From Linyphia triangularis (Eukaryota; Arthropoda; Arachnida; Araneae; Linyphiidae): a stretch of DNA of 64,000 nt. The notes beneath the pieces are model-generated. The model did no database searches, was not told where the DNA came from, and saw nothing but the letters and a program-made list of their open reading frames with translations. Numbering within the stretch: the first letter of the stretch is position 1; each line of letters begins with the position of its first letter. Made by a program: the position numbers and the translations under genes. Positions 36,110 to 47,550 of this stretch are shown piece by piece. The stretch is taken from assembly GCA_963978545.1 (NCBI GenBank), contig OZ021733.1:30751330-30815329 (forward strand). The letters run 5' to 3'.

Positions 36110-36790
36110 AAGCCTTTATATTATTAACTTGAAATTTTGTTTGTGTGTGTGGCTGCCGGGAAAATTTGCGGAGGCCTAAGTAACCCACTTGCAGTCATCT
36201 GATCGGGTTGAAACTTGGCAGACATATTCGACGTCGATGACAATGCATTCTATCAAATTTTGGGGGCTATCACTGTAACTAAAAGGTCACTTTTACACAC
36301 GTTTCTATCATCGTTTTGGAATACTAATAGATTCCATTCAACCGAATATTGTGGAAAATCTTTCTGTTGCCAAAATTATTTTTAATAAGAATAAATAAAA
36401 GATAACTGGACGTGAATGTATAAATATATTATGGTGTGTGGTGAAATGAATTCAACGTTGCGTTGCGTAGTGACGTTGTAAGTGAAAGAATTTCAATCGA
36501 CTATTGTTGAAACTCTTTCCTGTTGCCAAAATTGTTTTAATCAGAATAGATACAAGATATTTGGACGTCAATGCATAAATTCACATTCGTTTTTCATAAA
36601 TAAATTTTGAAACGTAGTTTGCCGCATATTTTGCTGATAGAGATGTTTTTAATATTTAAAATTAGATGCAAACACCAAGCACATGCTGACAACAGAATTG
36701 CTGTTATGTTAATGAATATAAAAATTGGCAATCCGTATAAATGATTTAGATTAAAAACTTTGTTTTTATGGGTTATATTATATATAACTT
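36110..36790 (+). repeat. Dispersed repeat family Q, copy 1
   Basis: One of three long copies (with 39770-40345 and 59375-59950), all in the same orientation. Shared blocks: ttgtgtgtgtggctg...tttgcgga, gtcatc.gatcgggttgaaac, gacaatgcattctatcaaat, aaaaggtc.cttttac, attttgccgataga-type blocks, and gatgcaaacaccaagcac. No coding frame remains. A decayed transposon family of unknown class. Confidence 0.75.
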
Positions 36791-38179
36791 ATAATTCAGG
36801 GACGATAAATATTCAAACTGAATTACCGAATAATTATTTTTTTAAAAATGCCAGAGCAATAATGTGTGCAATGCAATAATAAACAACAGTAAAATCTTTT
36901 CAGGTGTGATATTTAAAAATCATGAAATAAAAGTTTTATGAATTGTTACCATCGTCTAATTACATTCATAGTTAGCGATTTTATTTTCACAGTGTGCCTA
37001 AACCCAAATAACGCCTTCAGGGTCCGATATATAAAACCAATTACTACAGCCACAACATAGTAGCGGGGCCGCCTATCGACGATTGTTGATGTTATTGAAA
37101 TATTAATGACAATTTCGATTACCATCTCTTATCATTTTAATTGAATAATTGCTGAGATATTAACATTTTAATAACTAATAACAGTTATTAAAATATATGT
37201 TCATGTTTTATGATATTGATCAAAATACGAAGAACAGAATATTGATATTTACATCATAATTCAGAATTTTTCAGGCAATTTGGGGTCCCCAAAATTTAGG
37301 GGCCCTTGACACGGACCTTACAGGCCTTATGGAAAATAAGGCCTGAACGCATTGTCTGGTTCTCTCTGGTCCAAGAAGAGATGAGAGAAATCGCCTTTGC
37401 TAACAGCTCCGAAAATTTTAAGAAAAAGAAGATGATGAGGGGATGAGGAAGCATATCGCAGTTTTGGAGGACCAATAGGCACGCTTTAAATGATTTTATT
37501 CATTGAAAACTTTGAACCTTAAGTATAACAAATAACAAAATTTTAAAAACATGATTGCAAAATTATTTTCAACAAATATATACGGGTGAAAACATTTAGT
37601 TTTTACCCGAATTTTTAATAACCAGAAATAAAGAAATGTATAACATCAGGTCAAATCAAGAATTGTTTATGTAGAAAACAGTGCAATCCATTAGCAAGAA
37701 AGAAAAATAAAATAGGAAAGTTCTACTACATCTGCCAGAAACTGAAATAGTTATGGATAAATATAATCTAAAAAAAATCTTTTGTTTTATACTCTGTTCA
37801 ATTCCAGAGAACGTTTTGTTACCATTATGCACACAACATCCATTCATTTCTACACATGCTCAAAAGTACAGAGTGAAGGAGTGCATTGCCCGGTGCCTAA
37901 ATGTCTATTTTAGTCTTACGCAAGTTGCACAGAATTGTCCTAAATCCCCCCCCCCCCCCCTTCCCCTTCTCCCCTAATAGAAGCATGCCTGTGGGAAATA
38001 GGAGATTGCCTTTCGCTTGGTCCGTCAAGGGCAACTACGGTCAACGTTTGCGTCTCGAATGGATGAAAGTCCCATCACACAGCCCAACAATCAACAAGAA
38101 GCTATCCGTTACGATCGTCACCGTGTCTATTAACTTTGAAAATATAGGCTACAGAGCGCCGGCGTTGCTTGATCGCAAG
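36791..38179. other. Unassigned stretch with GC-richer islands
   Basis: Holds a perfect hairpin CAGGCCTTAT...ATAAGGCCTG (37321-37344) next to ggggcccttgacac, likely debris of a DNA transposon end. It also has a C run at 37947-37958 and a GC-richer unassigned patch at 37980-38170. Confidence 0.4.
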
Positions 38180-38209
38180 ACTTCTTGTATAAATATTTAA
38201 TTTTTTTTT

Positions 38210-38317
38210 ATACTAGAAGACAGCATACCTTGAGCTCACTAAATATGCTGTAGGAACCAGTTCACCCATCGTTGTAGGGTATTCAGTGAGCTCAGGGTAG
38301 GTTGTCTTCTAGTATAA
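38210..38317. repeat. Foldback domain (hairpin) at the 3' end of the SINE
   Basis: The left arm tatactagaagacag, then cataccttgagctcac, pairs with the right arm gtgagctcagggtaggttg, then tcttctagtata. The arms are about 33 bases with few mismatches around a ~40-base loop. The size and shape resemble a pre-miRNA hairpin, but its place next to the SINE A tail argues that it is part of the SINE. Confidence 0.8.
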
Positions 38318-38499
38318 TGGCGTGCCCAAGTACTTACAACCACTTGCTAGTGCGCGCAGTCACTTGGCCACTACAAGGCCGGTAGCGATGGCCACTTGTG
38401 AAGGGGCACCCAGTGGGAGAGCCATCGTTGCCCCTACCGCCCCTAAATTTGGACATCCACGTCTTACATCTATGTCGTAACCCGGATTCGAACCGAGAC

Positions 38500-39298
38500 T
38501 AGAGGTTGGAAATATCGATTAAAATAAATAACGATACTATATCGTTGCATAGAAAAAATATCGATATATCGATACATGATTTTTTTTTTTATTTGATTTT
38601 CAACTTTGCCAGAAACGAAGTTTTTCGAGGCAAATTTCTACTTTTCATGAATTCATGCCATTGTTTTAATAAATAAGTTATAAAAATTATTTTAATAAAT
38701 AAATTATAAAAATTATTTTAATAAATAAATTATAAACATTATTTTAATAAATAAATTATAAAAATTATTTTAATAAATAAATTATAAAAATTATTTTAAT
38801 AAATAAATTATAAAAATTATTTTAATAAATAAATTATATTATCAATCAGAATAATTAAAATACATTTTGGATGTCAATGCAAAATTCATATTTATTTTTA
38901 AAGAAGAAATTTTGAAAAGTAGTTTACCGCATACTTTTCCGATAAAGATGTTTTTAATATTTCAAATTAGATGCTAATTCCAGGCACACATTGGCAACAG
39001 AAACGGTGCTGTGTCAATGACTACTAATAAATTATCTTATTTTTCCATTACATTATGTTTTCTTTTTTGTTAGGATGCTATTTTAATTGTCTCTCAGCAA
39101 AGTCCAAACTTTAGTTTTGAAGTTTTAGAAAAGGGATTAAAGAAAATCGAAAAAAACACATGAAACTATAAAATAATCATCAAAAAACTAAAAATGTTTG
39201 AAAATATCGATATATTGGTGACTTGTATCAATATATTTATTATCGATAGTTTTTTTTTTTTTTTAAATATCGTCGTATCGATATATCGCCGACCTCTA
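38500..39298. mobile_element. hAT element, 799 bp, inserted in the SINE; perfect 8-bp target-site duplication
   Basis: The ends TAGAGGTTGG and CCGACCTCTA are inverted repeats with matching subterminal TATCGATA-rich sequence. ACCGAGAC lies on both sides (38492-38499 and 39299-39306). TAGAGGT-type tips with 8-bp duplication fit a hAT group. No transposase remains. The interior holds a 26-bp tandem repeat and a fragment of family Q (about 38850-39045). Confidence 0.93.
38663..38838 (+). repeat. 26-bp minisatellite, ~6.8 copies
   Basis: The unit ttttaataaataaattat plus aaaaatta is repeated almost without change. It sits at the edge of a family Q fragment whose other copies have a single ttttaataaata-like stretch at the same place. 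Confidence 0.95.
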
Positions 39299-39769
39299 AC
39301 CGAGACTCACCAGCGTGGTAATTAGATGCGCGAACCACTATTCTGAATGGGCGACGACTTCTTGTACTTCTTGTATATAAGGTAAGTATTCTGAAAACAA
39401 AATTGCTTCGTTACTCTTCTTATTTGCATAGAGCCTCATACGGAGTCTTTTGTAATGTGACACGGAAGAATTTAAATGATTTGTCTTTTACATGAGATCA
39501 GATCAGGTTACTAGGTAGAGAAGATAAGGAATGGAGTTTCCACGATGACATATTTTGTTCCCGATTCTTCCTATTAGCATGAAGGATCTTCTTTCAGCCT
39601 TTTTAAAGTATGATGCATTAGGGTAAAACTTTTTTTTTTGTTTTCTACATGAGATCTGGTCAAGTTACAATTGAAAAATACAGAAAAGAAAGAATGAACA
39701 TAGGGAGTTGACGCAAGGTCGACAGCTACAGAATGTTATTTGGGGTCATTTACATGTCTTTATGATATA

Positions 39770-40345
39770 TCTTCTCAATTACTTGCTATTCTTTTTAAAT
39801 CCTTTATATTAACTTCGATTTTGTGTGTATGTCTGAGGGCAAATCTGCGGAGGATTAATTAATCCCCTTGCCGTCATCCAATCGGGCTGAAACATGGCAG
39901 ATAGATTCGATGTCGATGACAATGCATTCTATCCAATTTTGGCGGCTGTCACTGTCACTAAAAGGTCGCTTTTACGGAATACTAATAAACTAACTTGCCG
40001 TCATCCATTCGCGCTGAAATGCCATTTAACCGATAATTGAAGAAACTCTTTCCTGTTACCAAATTGTTTTAATAAATAATAAAATTGTTTTAATCAGAAT
40101 AAATAAAAAATATCTGGATGCGAGTGCATAAATTAACGTTCATTTTTAATGAACAAATTTTGAAAAGTAGTTAACCGTATAATTTACCGATAGAGATGTT
40201 TTTAATACTTAAAATTATATGCCAACACAAAACACACACTAGCAACAGAAACGGCGGTTTGTTAATGCATATAGAAATTGGCGATGCATATAAAAGGATT
40301 TATATTAAAAACTGTGTGTTTATGAGTTATACTATTCACTATCCA
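39770..40345 (+). repeat. Dispersed repeat family Q, copy 2
   Basis: Same family and orientation as 36110-36790 and 59375-59950, starting ctttatattaacttcgattt. It contains the ccgtcatccaatcgggctga block twice (near 39870 and 39998), as does copy 3. Confidence 0.75.
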
Positions 40346-40740
40346 GATCACATGACCTAGCCCTAGATGATTAAGGTTTTAACAGTGAGACCTTGTGGAA
40401 AGAATTTCACTCTTAAAAACGTAAATATTACATAAACATAAATGTTCTTAAAATCAAAAGCAAGTGCAACAGAAAAACGAAACAGAAAACAAATACAAAG
40501 AGAACAGAAAAAACAACAACAAGAAAACAAAACCAAGGTACCTGGACAAGAAACCAATTCCTTAAAAAAATCAAATAATAAGAAATATTTTTTAATCACT
40601 CAATAAAATTAAGATATCCCTTGAAATCTCAAATGATGATTTTATTTTAAAGATAGTTTTTTCCCCTAACCTTGGAGAATCACTTAACTTTTTGATTATC
40701 TGAGGGAACAGTCAATTAGAATTCTTTTGTATACACATAT
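40346..40740. other. AT-rich stretch without recognised feature
   Basis: A purine-rich run at 40460-40540. Nothing else. Confidence 0.4.
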
Positions 40741-41622
40741 GTTACGGGCAATCTATGAAATCCGACATTCTATAGAATACCTAGGCATTTTATAGAATGC
40801 CGGGTGTTTTAAGGCAAAGTATGAAACGATTATTAACATTTCACACATTTCCTAGGCATTCTATAAAATGCCTAAGACAAACCGAAAACTTAAATTCGTG
40901 TCGAATATCGTGTGGCAAGACACATGCCCCAGTTTGCAGTAAATGGGTTAATTTTAATTTCTTATTTTTCATAGGAAAATTTTGTTTTCTAAGAAAGGGA
41001 TGACTTGACTTGAAATGGGATGATTCTACAGAGTACCAGCACCGCGACTGTAAGTCTATTGTACTTGATAGACTTAATAAAGGGATAAACTTTGTTTTCT
41101 AAGAAAGGGAAGACTTGACTTGAAATGGGATGATTCTACCGAATACCAGCACCGCGACAGTAAGTCTATTGTACTTGATAGACTTAATGAAGGGATACAT
41201 TTTTTTTTCTAAGAAAGGGATGACTTGACTTGAAATGGGATGATTCTGCCGAGTACCAGCGCTGCGACTATAAGTCTATTGTACTTGATAAACTTAATGA
41301 AGGGATAAATTTTGTTTTATGCAACTTAATTTTTTTTATGTACCTAGAATAAAAGTTTTTGATAGAAATCTTTCATTATTTTTTCAAAATAACTTTTCAA
41401 TGTTAAAGGAATGCACGTCTTATAAATAATGGCCTTATCGTGACCTTTTATTATACTTTGCCTAAATAGCATTTGCCATTTCACAGAATGTCTAGGTATT
41501 ACATACAATGGCTAGGGAAAGTATTCTCATATTTCATACTTTACTTAAAAATGTCGGGAATTCTATAAAATGCCATGGTATTCTGTAGAAATCCAGTGTT
41601 TCATACATTGCCGGTAACATAG
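40739..41622. mobile_element. DNA transposon with long terminal inverted repeats, ~880 bp
   Basis: The left end TATGTTACGGGCAATCTATG and the right end CATACATTGCCGGTAACATA are inverted. The inverted structure extends inward over ~150 bases as a series of short 'ctaggcattctatagaatgcc'-like palindromes. The centre is a 110-bp tandem repeat. No transposase is present. Superfamily not assigned; a target-site duplication is not obvious. Confidence 0.75.
40970..41310 (+). repeat. Tandem repeat, 110-111-bp period, three copies
   Basis: Units begin (tt)tttctaagaaaggga at 40980, 41091 and 41201. They share gacttgacttgaaatggga, gagtaccagc.c.gcgac and ctattgtacttgatagactt, with few differences. The array lies between the inverted ends of the transposon. 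Confidence 0.95.
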
Positions 41623-42429
41623 AGATTTAAAAATATAGTGATCTGAATCTCTCAGCAAGGAACATGGAAAGTATTTACTATTTGCAATTTTAAACATACA
41701 AAGATATTTCGGGGAAAGTCGATGACCAGCTAGAAAATAAAGCTAAGATAAATATTATTTATCTGGGACTTTTAACTGACCACCAAGAGGTAGGACCTAT
41801 AGCGCTCTTGCAACTTTAGGCAATTGTCAAGACACATAGGCACTTTTTCCCAAGTAAGTTTATACAAATATTTATAGGAGTTCTTAAAAAAATTTAAAAC
41901 TTAATATCAAACTAGGTTTTTTTTAACACTACCTAGGTCCCGATAGAGGAACAAATACTGCAAAGATTCTAATTTGAATGCCCAGGTAACCGCCTTTTGA
42001 ATGGAGGAAAGCTCGACCTACAACGATGTTGTATACATTTAATTTATAGCAGAAAATTGAGATTGAAGACGCCGTCATGGAAGACACACTCAGAAAAAAC
42101 AACGCTGTCATCAATACTCCGTTACAATTGGAAGTCAAACGGATAATCGGTTTAGAATTTTTTTAGTGTTAATTTTGGCTTACATCTCCACAAACTGGGG
42201 GGGGGGGGGGGGGGAGAGGGGGAGGAGGGGGAACAGAACACCTATAATTAGGTCTTGTAGTCTAGGTTAGAAAAGCATAGCCCAGGGTTGCGTTGATATG
42301 TAGTTTTGAGCCTGTCACAATAAATTAAGATTTGAATAAGCGTAATAGTGTATATTGTAAAATAAATATGTAGTGAAGCGTCAAAGGTGAATGAGAATTT
42401 TAAACCGGAAGTTCTAACCAGAAGTGCTT
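41623..42429. other. Unassigned stretch with a long G run
   Basis: A 17-base G run followed by G/A repeats at 42199-42232 could form a G-quadruplex on the plus strand. No gene recognised. Confidence 0.4.
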
Positions 42430-42775
42430 GAATTTTTACCATTTCCCAGGTAGCACAGCGGTATTGGAAAATGTTGGAAACAGGAGTTCTGGGAAGATTG
42501 GCCAATCCATGCCGAAGTTCGAGTATCGTTCCAAAATAAACGATTTTTTAAAAATAAACATGACAAAACCATCACAAAAAATATTTTTTTACCTCGTCGT
42601 TCTTTTTTATAAAAATATATTTCAATTTTAAAACTCTGCATCAACATTTCAAAACTTCCAATATATTTTACCCAGCATTGTGCGAGATAGGTCAAGAACC
42701 GTAACAACGGCCAGTCTACAGCAATCCGTATCGGGATAAGCCAGTCTTGGTAGATATTGGACAGCGTATTTGTGC
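42430..42775 (-). repeat. Dispersed repeat family copy B (reverse of 7.0-7.4 kb)
   Basis: Reverse complement of 6985-7385, read from its GC-richer end ccatttcccaggtagcac to gcgtatttgtgctactgggg. The satellite array begins exactly at this last motif. Confidence 0.7.
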
Positions 42776-43870
42776 TACTGGGGTTTACAAAATGGTAGTG
42801 GGACGTCATTTGAGGAGCCCTAAGAGAAAGAGCACTAAGTTTTATGATTCATTTTTACATGAATTGTGCTACTGAGGTTTACAAAATGGTAGTGCAATGC
42901 CATTTTAATGCTTTTCTCCTCCACTACGACCCTAAGAGATAGGGCATTAAGTTTTATGATTTATTTTTACATGAATTGTGTTACTGGGGTTAAAATGGTA
43001 GAGGAGCACCATTCTAATCCCTTTTTCCTCCACTACGACCCTAAGAGACAGGGCACTAAGTTTTATGATTTATTTTTACATGAATTGTGCTACTGGGGTT
43101 TACAAAATGGTAGTGCAATGCCATTTTAATGCTTTTCTCCTCCACTACGACCCTAAGAGATAGGGCATTAAGTTTTATGATTTATTTTTACATGAATTGT
43201 GTTACTGGGGTTTACAAAATGGTAGAGGAGCACCATTCTAATCCCTTTTTCCTCCACTACGACCCTAAGAGACAGGGCACTAAGTTTTATGATTTATTTT
43301 TACATGAATTGTGCTATTGGGGTTTACAAAATGGTAGTGCAACGCCATTCTAATGCCTTTCTCCTCCACTACGACCCTAAGAGATAGGGCACTAAGTTTT
43401 ATGATTTATTTTTACATGAATTGTGTTACTGAGGTTTACAAAATGGTAGAGGAACGCCATTCTAATCCCTCTCTCCTCCACTACGACCCTAAGAGACAGG
43501 GCACTAAGTTTTATGATTTATTTTTACATGAATTGTGCTACTGGGGTTTACAAAATGGTAGTGCAATGCCATTTTAATGCCTTTCTCCTCCACTACGACC
43601 CTAAGAGATAGGGCACTAAGTTTTATGATTTATTTTTACGTGAATTGTGCTACTGTGGTTTACAAAATGGTAGTGCAACGCCATTCTAATACCTTTCTCC
43701 TCCACTACGACCCTAAGAGATAGGGCACTAAGTTTTATGATTTATTTTTACATGGATTGTGCTACTAGGGTTTACAAAATGGTAGTGCAATGCCATTTTA
43801 ATGCCTTTCTCCTCCACTATAACTCTAAGAGATAGGACACTAAGTTTTATGATTTATTTTTTCATGAATT
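42770..43870 (+). repeat. 112-bp satellite, ten monomers, with 224-bp higher-order pattern
   Basis: The landmark cctaagaga recurs at 42819, 42931, 43040, 43152, 43264, 43376, 43488, 43600, 43712 and about 43824, so the period is 112 bases almost throughout. The variable link alternates between form A (gtgcaa(t/c)gccatt) and form B (gagga(g/a)c(a/g)ccattctaatccct) as ABABABAAA, so the first six links form 224-bp dimers. Open frames here arise from the repetition and are not genes. Confidence 0.98.
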
Positions 43871-44559
43871 GAATTTTACAATCAACGCCCATTACAAAAA
43901 ATATAAGAATGATGTCATTACAACAGCCTAATTATTAGAGCTTGTAATTTTCTGACAAACCATCAAACAAATCAAATTTTGAAATCAATTAGAAAAGGGC
44001 CCCAATTCTTTTTTTAGTTTAGTTTTTTCAATCAAAACAAATATTATCCTAAACAATATTTACAATAATTATATTATTAAACTGAATGCGTTATTAATTA
44101 CTTTTGAATGAAATACATGCTACGCGGTTTTAGAAAAGAAACTAAGTTTTGAATGTTTTTACTTTAAAGTAAACGTACATGCTTTAAAGTATTAAGTACG
44201 TATATTGACAACAGACTGAATAATCCTGATTGCAGAAAAAAACAACCTGATCGTAAAATTAGGCGAAATCGTCTTCTTTAAATCACATTAATTTTCATAC
44301 GTGGGAGGATAAAATATTTCGAGGGAAATTTCGACCCTTTAAATAAATTTTAATAAATTTACAGTGCTGCTACAATTCTGAAAGAAGAAGGGGAAAAAAA
44401 GGGGGGGGGGGGGAATAGCAAGTTGAGAATGGGTAAAGTAGGCGTGTTTGACAAATTCCATCTACAGATTCGTGATTTTTCCCCCTTAAAATTAAAATAA
44501 GTTCCATGACGTGTTGAGGATCTTTACCTAAAATCAATGCTACTTAATTAACTAGGGGG
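43871..44559. other. AT-rich stretch with a G run
   Basis: A G run at 44401-44413. No other feature recognised. Confidence 0.4.
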
Positions 44560-45250
44560 GTGGAACATCGCACAACTTTTAATTATACTATAACACTGAC
44601 GTGGATTTGTGACATTTACCATTTTTATATTTCTATCATTCATTTAGAAAAAATGGCCAGTTTGGAGATATTTTTTGTGATAATTCTTGTATGAGTCTTT
44701 AAAAAAAAAAAAAAAAAAAAAAACTTAGCCAAAATGGTGATTTTGGCGATTTACTTTTCGATGATCCTTATATTATCCTTTATTATAAGTGCAACTGAGA
44801 AGAGAAGATAAAACGATCGTTGATGAAGAATGCTCAAGGAGAGAGAACTCTGTGTTGAAGGCATTCATTGTTCAATTTTTTATTCCAAAAAAGCATTTTT
44901 ACGGGAATTTCGGAGGTAGGAATGTTTAGAACACCTTAAGAGGCATTACCATAGCGATTTGGATTAAAATCGTTAGAGCCGTTTTTCAGCAATCATTGAA
45001 AATATGATTTTTTCAATGACAGCTACCTTATGCGCATGCGCGATTTTGACAAAAACCTTAATGGTAGGTCCCCTGGCCACCACAAACCCGCACACCAAAT
45101 TTGAACATCGTAGGTCAATTTCTTCGGGAGCTATGCTGACCACAGAATTTTAAATTATGATGTTCCAAAACGCAAAGAAATGCAAAATAAAAATTTAAAA
45201 AATCGGAATTTGTTTTTTGACCGAATGCTATACTTTCATTATCCTATGTG
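44560..45250 (+). repeat. Dispersed repeat family M, copy 1
   Basis: It parallels 62370-62930 (inside the large hAT element) and in part 53000-53110. Shared blocks include aaaatggccagtttgg, gaacacctt.a(g/a)aggcatt, gattaaaatcgttagagcc, caattttgac(a/g)aaaacc, attgaacatcg(t/c)aggtcaat and atgttccaaaacg. Class unknown; it may be a fragment of the same hAT family. Confidence 0.75.
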
Positions 45251-45439
45251 TACACATTGGTAATTGAAAGTAAAAAGTAATGGTGTTATTTAATTTTATA
45301 TTATTATTTTGGGATTTATTTCTATTAATAAGTTATGAGTATTTTAGTTGGCTGTAATGTTTATTTTCTATCACAAGAACTATATACACGAGGGTTACAC
45401 TATGGCGAGCAAGATCTGTGTTCTCAAGATATGTGTAAA

Positions 45440-45630
45440 ACTCAAGGTTGGTTGGTTTGTATTCTCACCGATTTATACTCACGCAATAACGGCTAATCAG
45501 CCCGGACCTACAGCTTAACGTAGATTCCGAATCACAACGAACATCCATGCCTAACCCAGAATTCGAGCCCGGCACCTTTGGCATGCGAAGCCAGAGCACT
45601 AACCTCACATCCATCAGATGGATATCAAGC
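45440..45630 (-). mobile_element. tRNA-derived SINE with AACC-type tail
   Basis: On the minus strand the head has an A-box-like GTGAGGTTAGTGCTCTGGC and a B-box GGCTCGAATTC at tRNA-like spacing. A body follows, then a tail of AACC repeats (the ggttggttgg at 45447-45456). The same layout occurs at 47551-47731. No clear target-site duplication here. Confidence 0.7.
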
Positions 45631-47538
45631 TTAAGAACGTGTGTCAAAAGAGAATGCCAAGAATGTCTTTCAGTGGGAAACTGTCTACACTTACGTCTCG
45701 AATAAAAGAAAATTCGAAAAACTTTTTAAAAATACCCATGTAAATAGAGACTCTACGAGATCTCCAGACCTCTTCCAAGCAAGGTACCACTAGGTCGTGA
45801 GTCCGGTCAATATTCATTTATGAGTCTGTCTATTAAATCGAAAGTGTTACTTTGTTACATTTATACATTTTCTCAAGTATTTTGTTTTTCTTTGTTTTTT
45901 AAAGCATTTCGTCGATTTGCATTGTCATATTTAGGTAAAAACGGAGCCACAGTTTTATTTTCAAAACGATTAAAACGTTTTTAACCCATATCATCATATG
46001 TCTTACTCTGTTTAACAATATTACAACGCTATTTCCCCTAGTCATGAGTTTTGAACTGATTTTATTTATTTATATTTTTAATTTTTTTTTTTTTTTTTTG
46101 GAAAATAAAATCCCATGACCTCTTGTATTCTATTACCAAATTTAATAACAAAAGTTTCCTTTTATAATCATTTCAAAGTGAAACTTTAATAATAAAGACT
46201 CTATAAAAATGAAAAATTTTGATTAAAGAAATATAATGCAATATAAATAAAATAACATCATTTAAAATTCATAGAGGGCGACACTGCTCAGGAAATTATT
46301 TAAGAAAACACACGAGTTATCTACCCTACTTTCCCTTCGTTATATCAAACTAAATTCTATTATAGTTGAAGTTTTTGCTCCCCTTATATAATATTGTAAA
46401 ATATTAGAATTTGACGGACAAATAAATATTATAGCTTTCTTATCATTAGTTTTAAAAAATTTATCTAGACAATTTGTTTGTGGCGCCATCTTTTAACTCT
46501 ATATAATGTCATTATTTCAGCTTTCAATCATCTTTAATACATTGAAATTTCTTCGCATTATTCTTCACGTTGAGCCGCAGCATTCTGCGAGGTCATTAAT
46601 AGTCCATTAAATTTTTTTATACTATTTAAATCATCCAAAAGAATATAAACAGTAACTAGGATGATAATTAAATTGTTTCGACTCTTTGAAAACGATATTG
46701 TTTCAGTCAATGCATTTCCATGTCATTAAAAATTACACAGTAGTCTGTTTGCTCATTTTCAAATTAGTTTGTAATAACTTTTTAAAATATTCTTATTTTA
46801 AACATCATTGAAATTAGCGGTTCCAATTTAACGATTAGCTAGAATTTCTGGCAAAGTTCAAAATTAAACAGATGAAATAATTTAATTAAAAAAAGTTAGA
46901 AAGCAGGAAAACTCTTTCTTCAAACTAAATCTTGTTGTAGTTTTTTTTAAAAAAACATTGACATATTTTTATGAAAAAAGACAACATTTGTTTTAAAATG
47001 CACTGATCCTGTTAGATATCCAAAGAGTATAAACTTTCCAAAATTATGTTAAAAATAAAAAGTTTTTAAAATGTTTCATTTTATAGAAACAGCTAATCTA
47101 TTTAAAAAAATTTTTGTTATTCAGAGATTTTTCTATACCTCCCTTCCTTCCAAAAAAAAAATCATGTCCTATTGTCCCATTCTGGAAGTTGATACTTCTG
47201 ATTTTAAAATTAAGAGCTGAATTTTGTCTTCAATGATAACACTTATCTTTCACAGCATTGTGCTTGTTGTCAGATGTCAAAGATAGAAATCTAAAATAAA
47301 ATTTGTAATGTTAGCATCCTATCCCTCTAAAACCCAAAGTCAAGCATTTGGAGAGGTGGGGGGAGGGCTTTAACTGCTCTCTAAAAATACATATCCTCTT
47401 AAAAAAAAAAAACTTTTGTTAAGTAGAAAAAACTGTTAACCTCAAAAACATAAACAACTTCATTGCAATAAAAAAAAATCAACATGATGAAAAGTTGTAG
47501 CTACAAAAACAGTGATATTAAAAAAGCCAACCTCTGAT
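45631..47538. other. AT-rich stretch without recognised feature
   Basis: A T run at 46082-46100 and a purine-rich GGGGGAGGG at 47357. No gene or named repeat seen. Confidence 0.4.
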
Positions 47539-47550
47539 TATAACCCTTGG

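Larger units (their letters stand above)
38192..39365 (-). mobile_element. tRNA-derived SINE with palindromic 3' domain, split by a hAT element
   Basis: Read on the minus strand, a tRNA-like head (A-box-like AGTGGTTCGCGCATC, then B-box GGTTCGAATCC) is followed by a GC-rich body. After that come a ~105-base foldback domain (38210-38317) and an A-rich tail (the T run at 38201-38209). ACTTCTTGTATA flanks both ends (38180-38191 and 39366-39377), a perfect 12-base duplication. The head is interrupted between anticodon region and B box by the 799-bp hAT element at 38500-39298. Confidence 0.85.

Noticed and set aside
37901..38200. 99-codon plus frame with proline run
   Set aside because: It starts in a C homopolymer and crosses a region without splice or start signals; all three frames are about equally plausible.
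42908..43577. Series of similar 73-74-codon frames (MLFSSTTTLRDRAL...)
   Set aside because: They repeat because of the 112-bp satellite; each shifts frame and stops at the same point, with no sign of coding selection.
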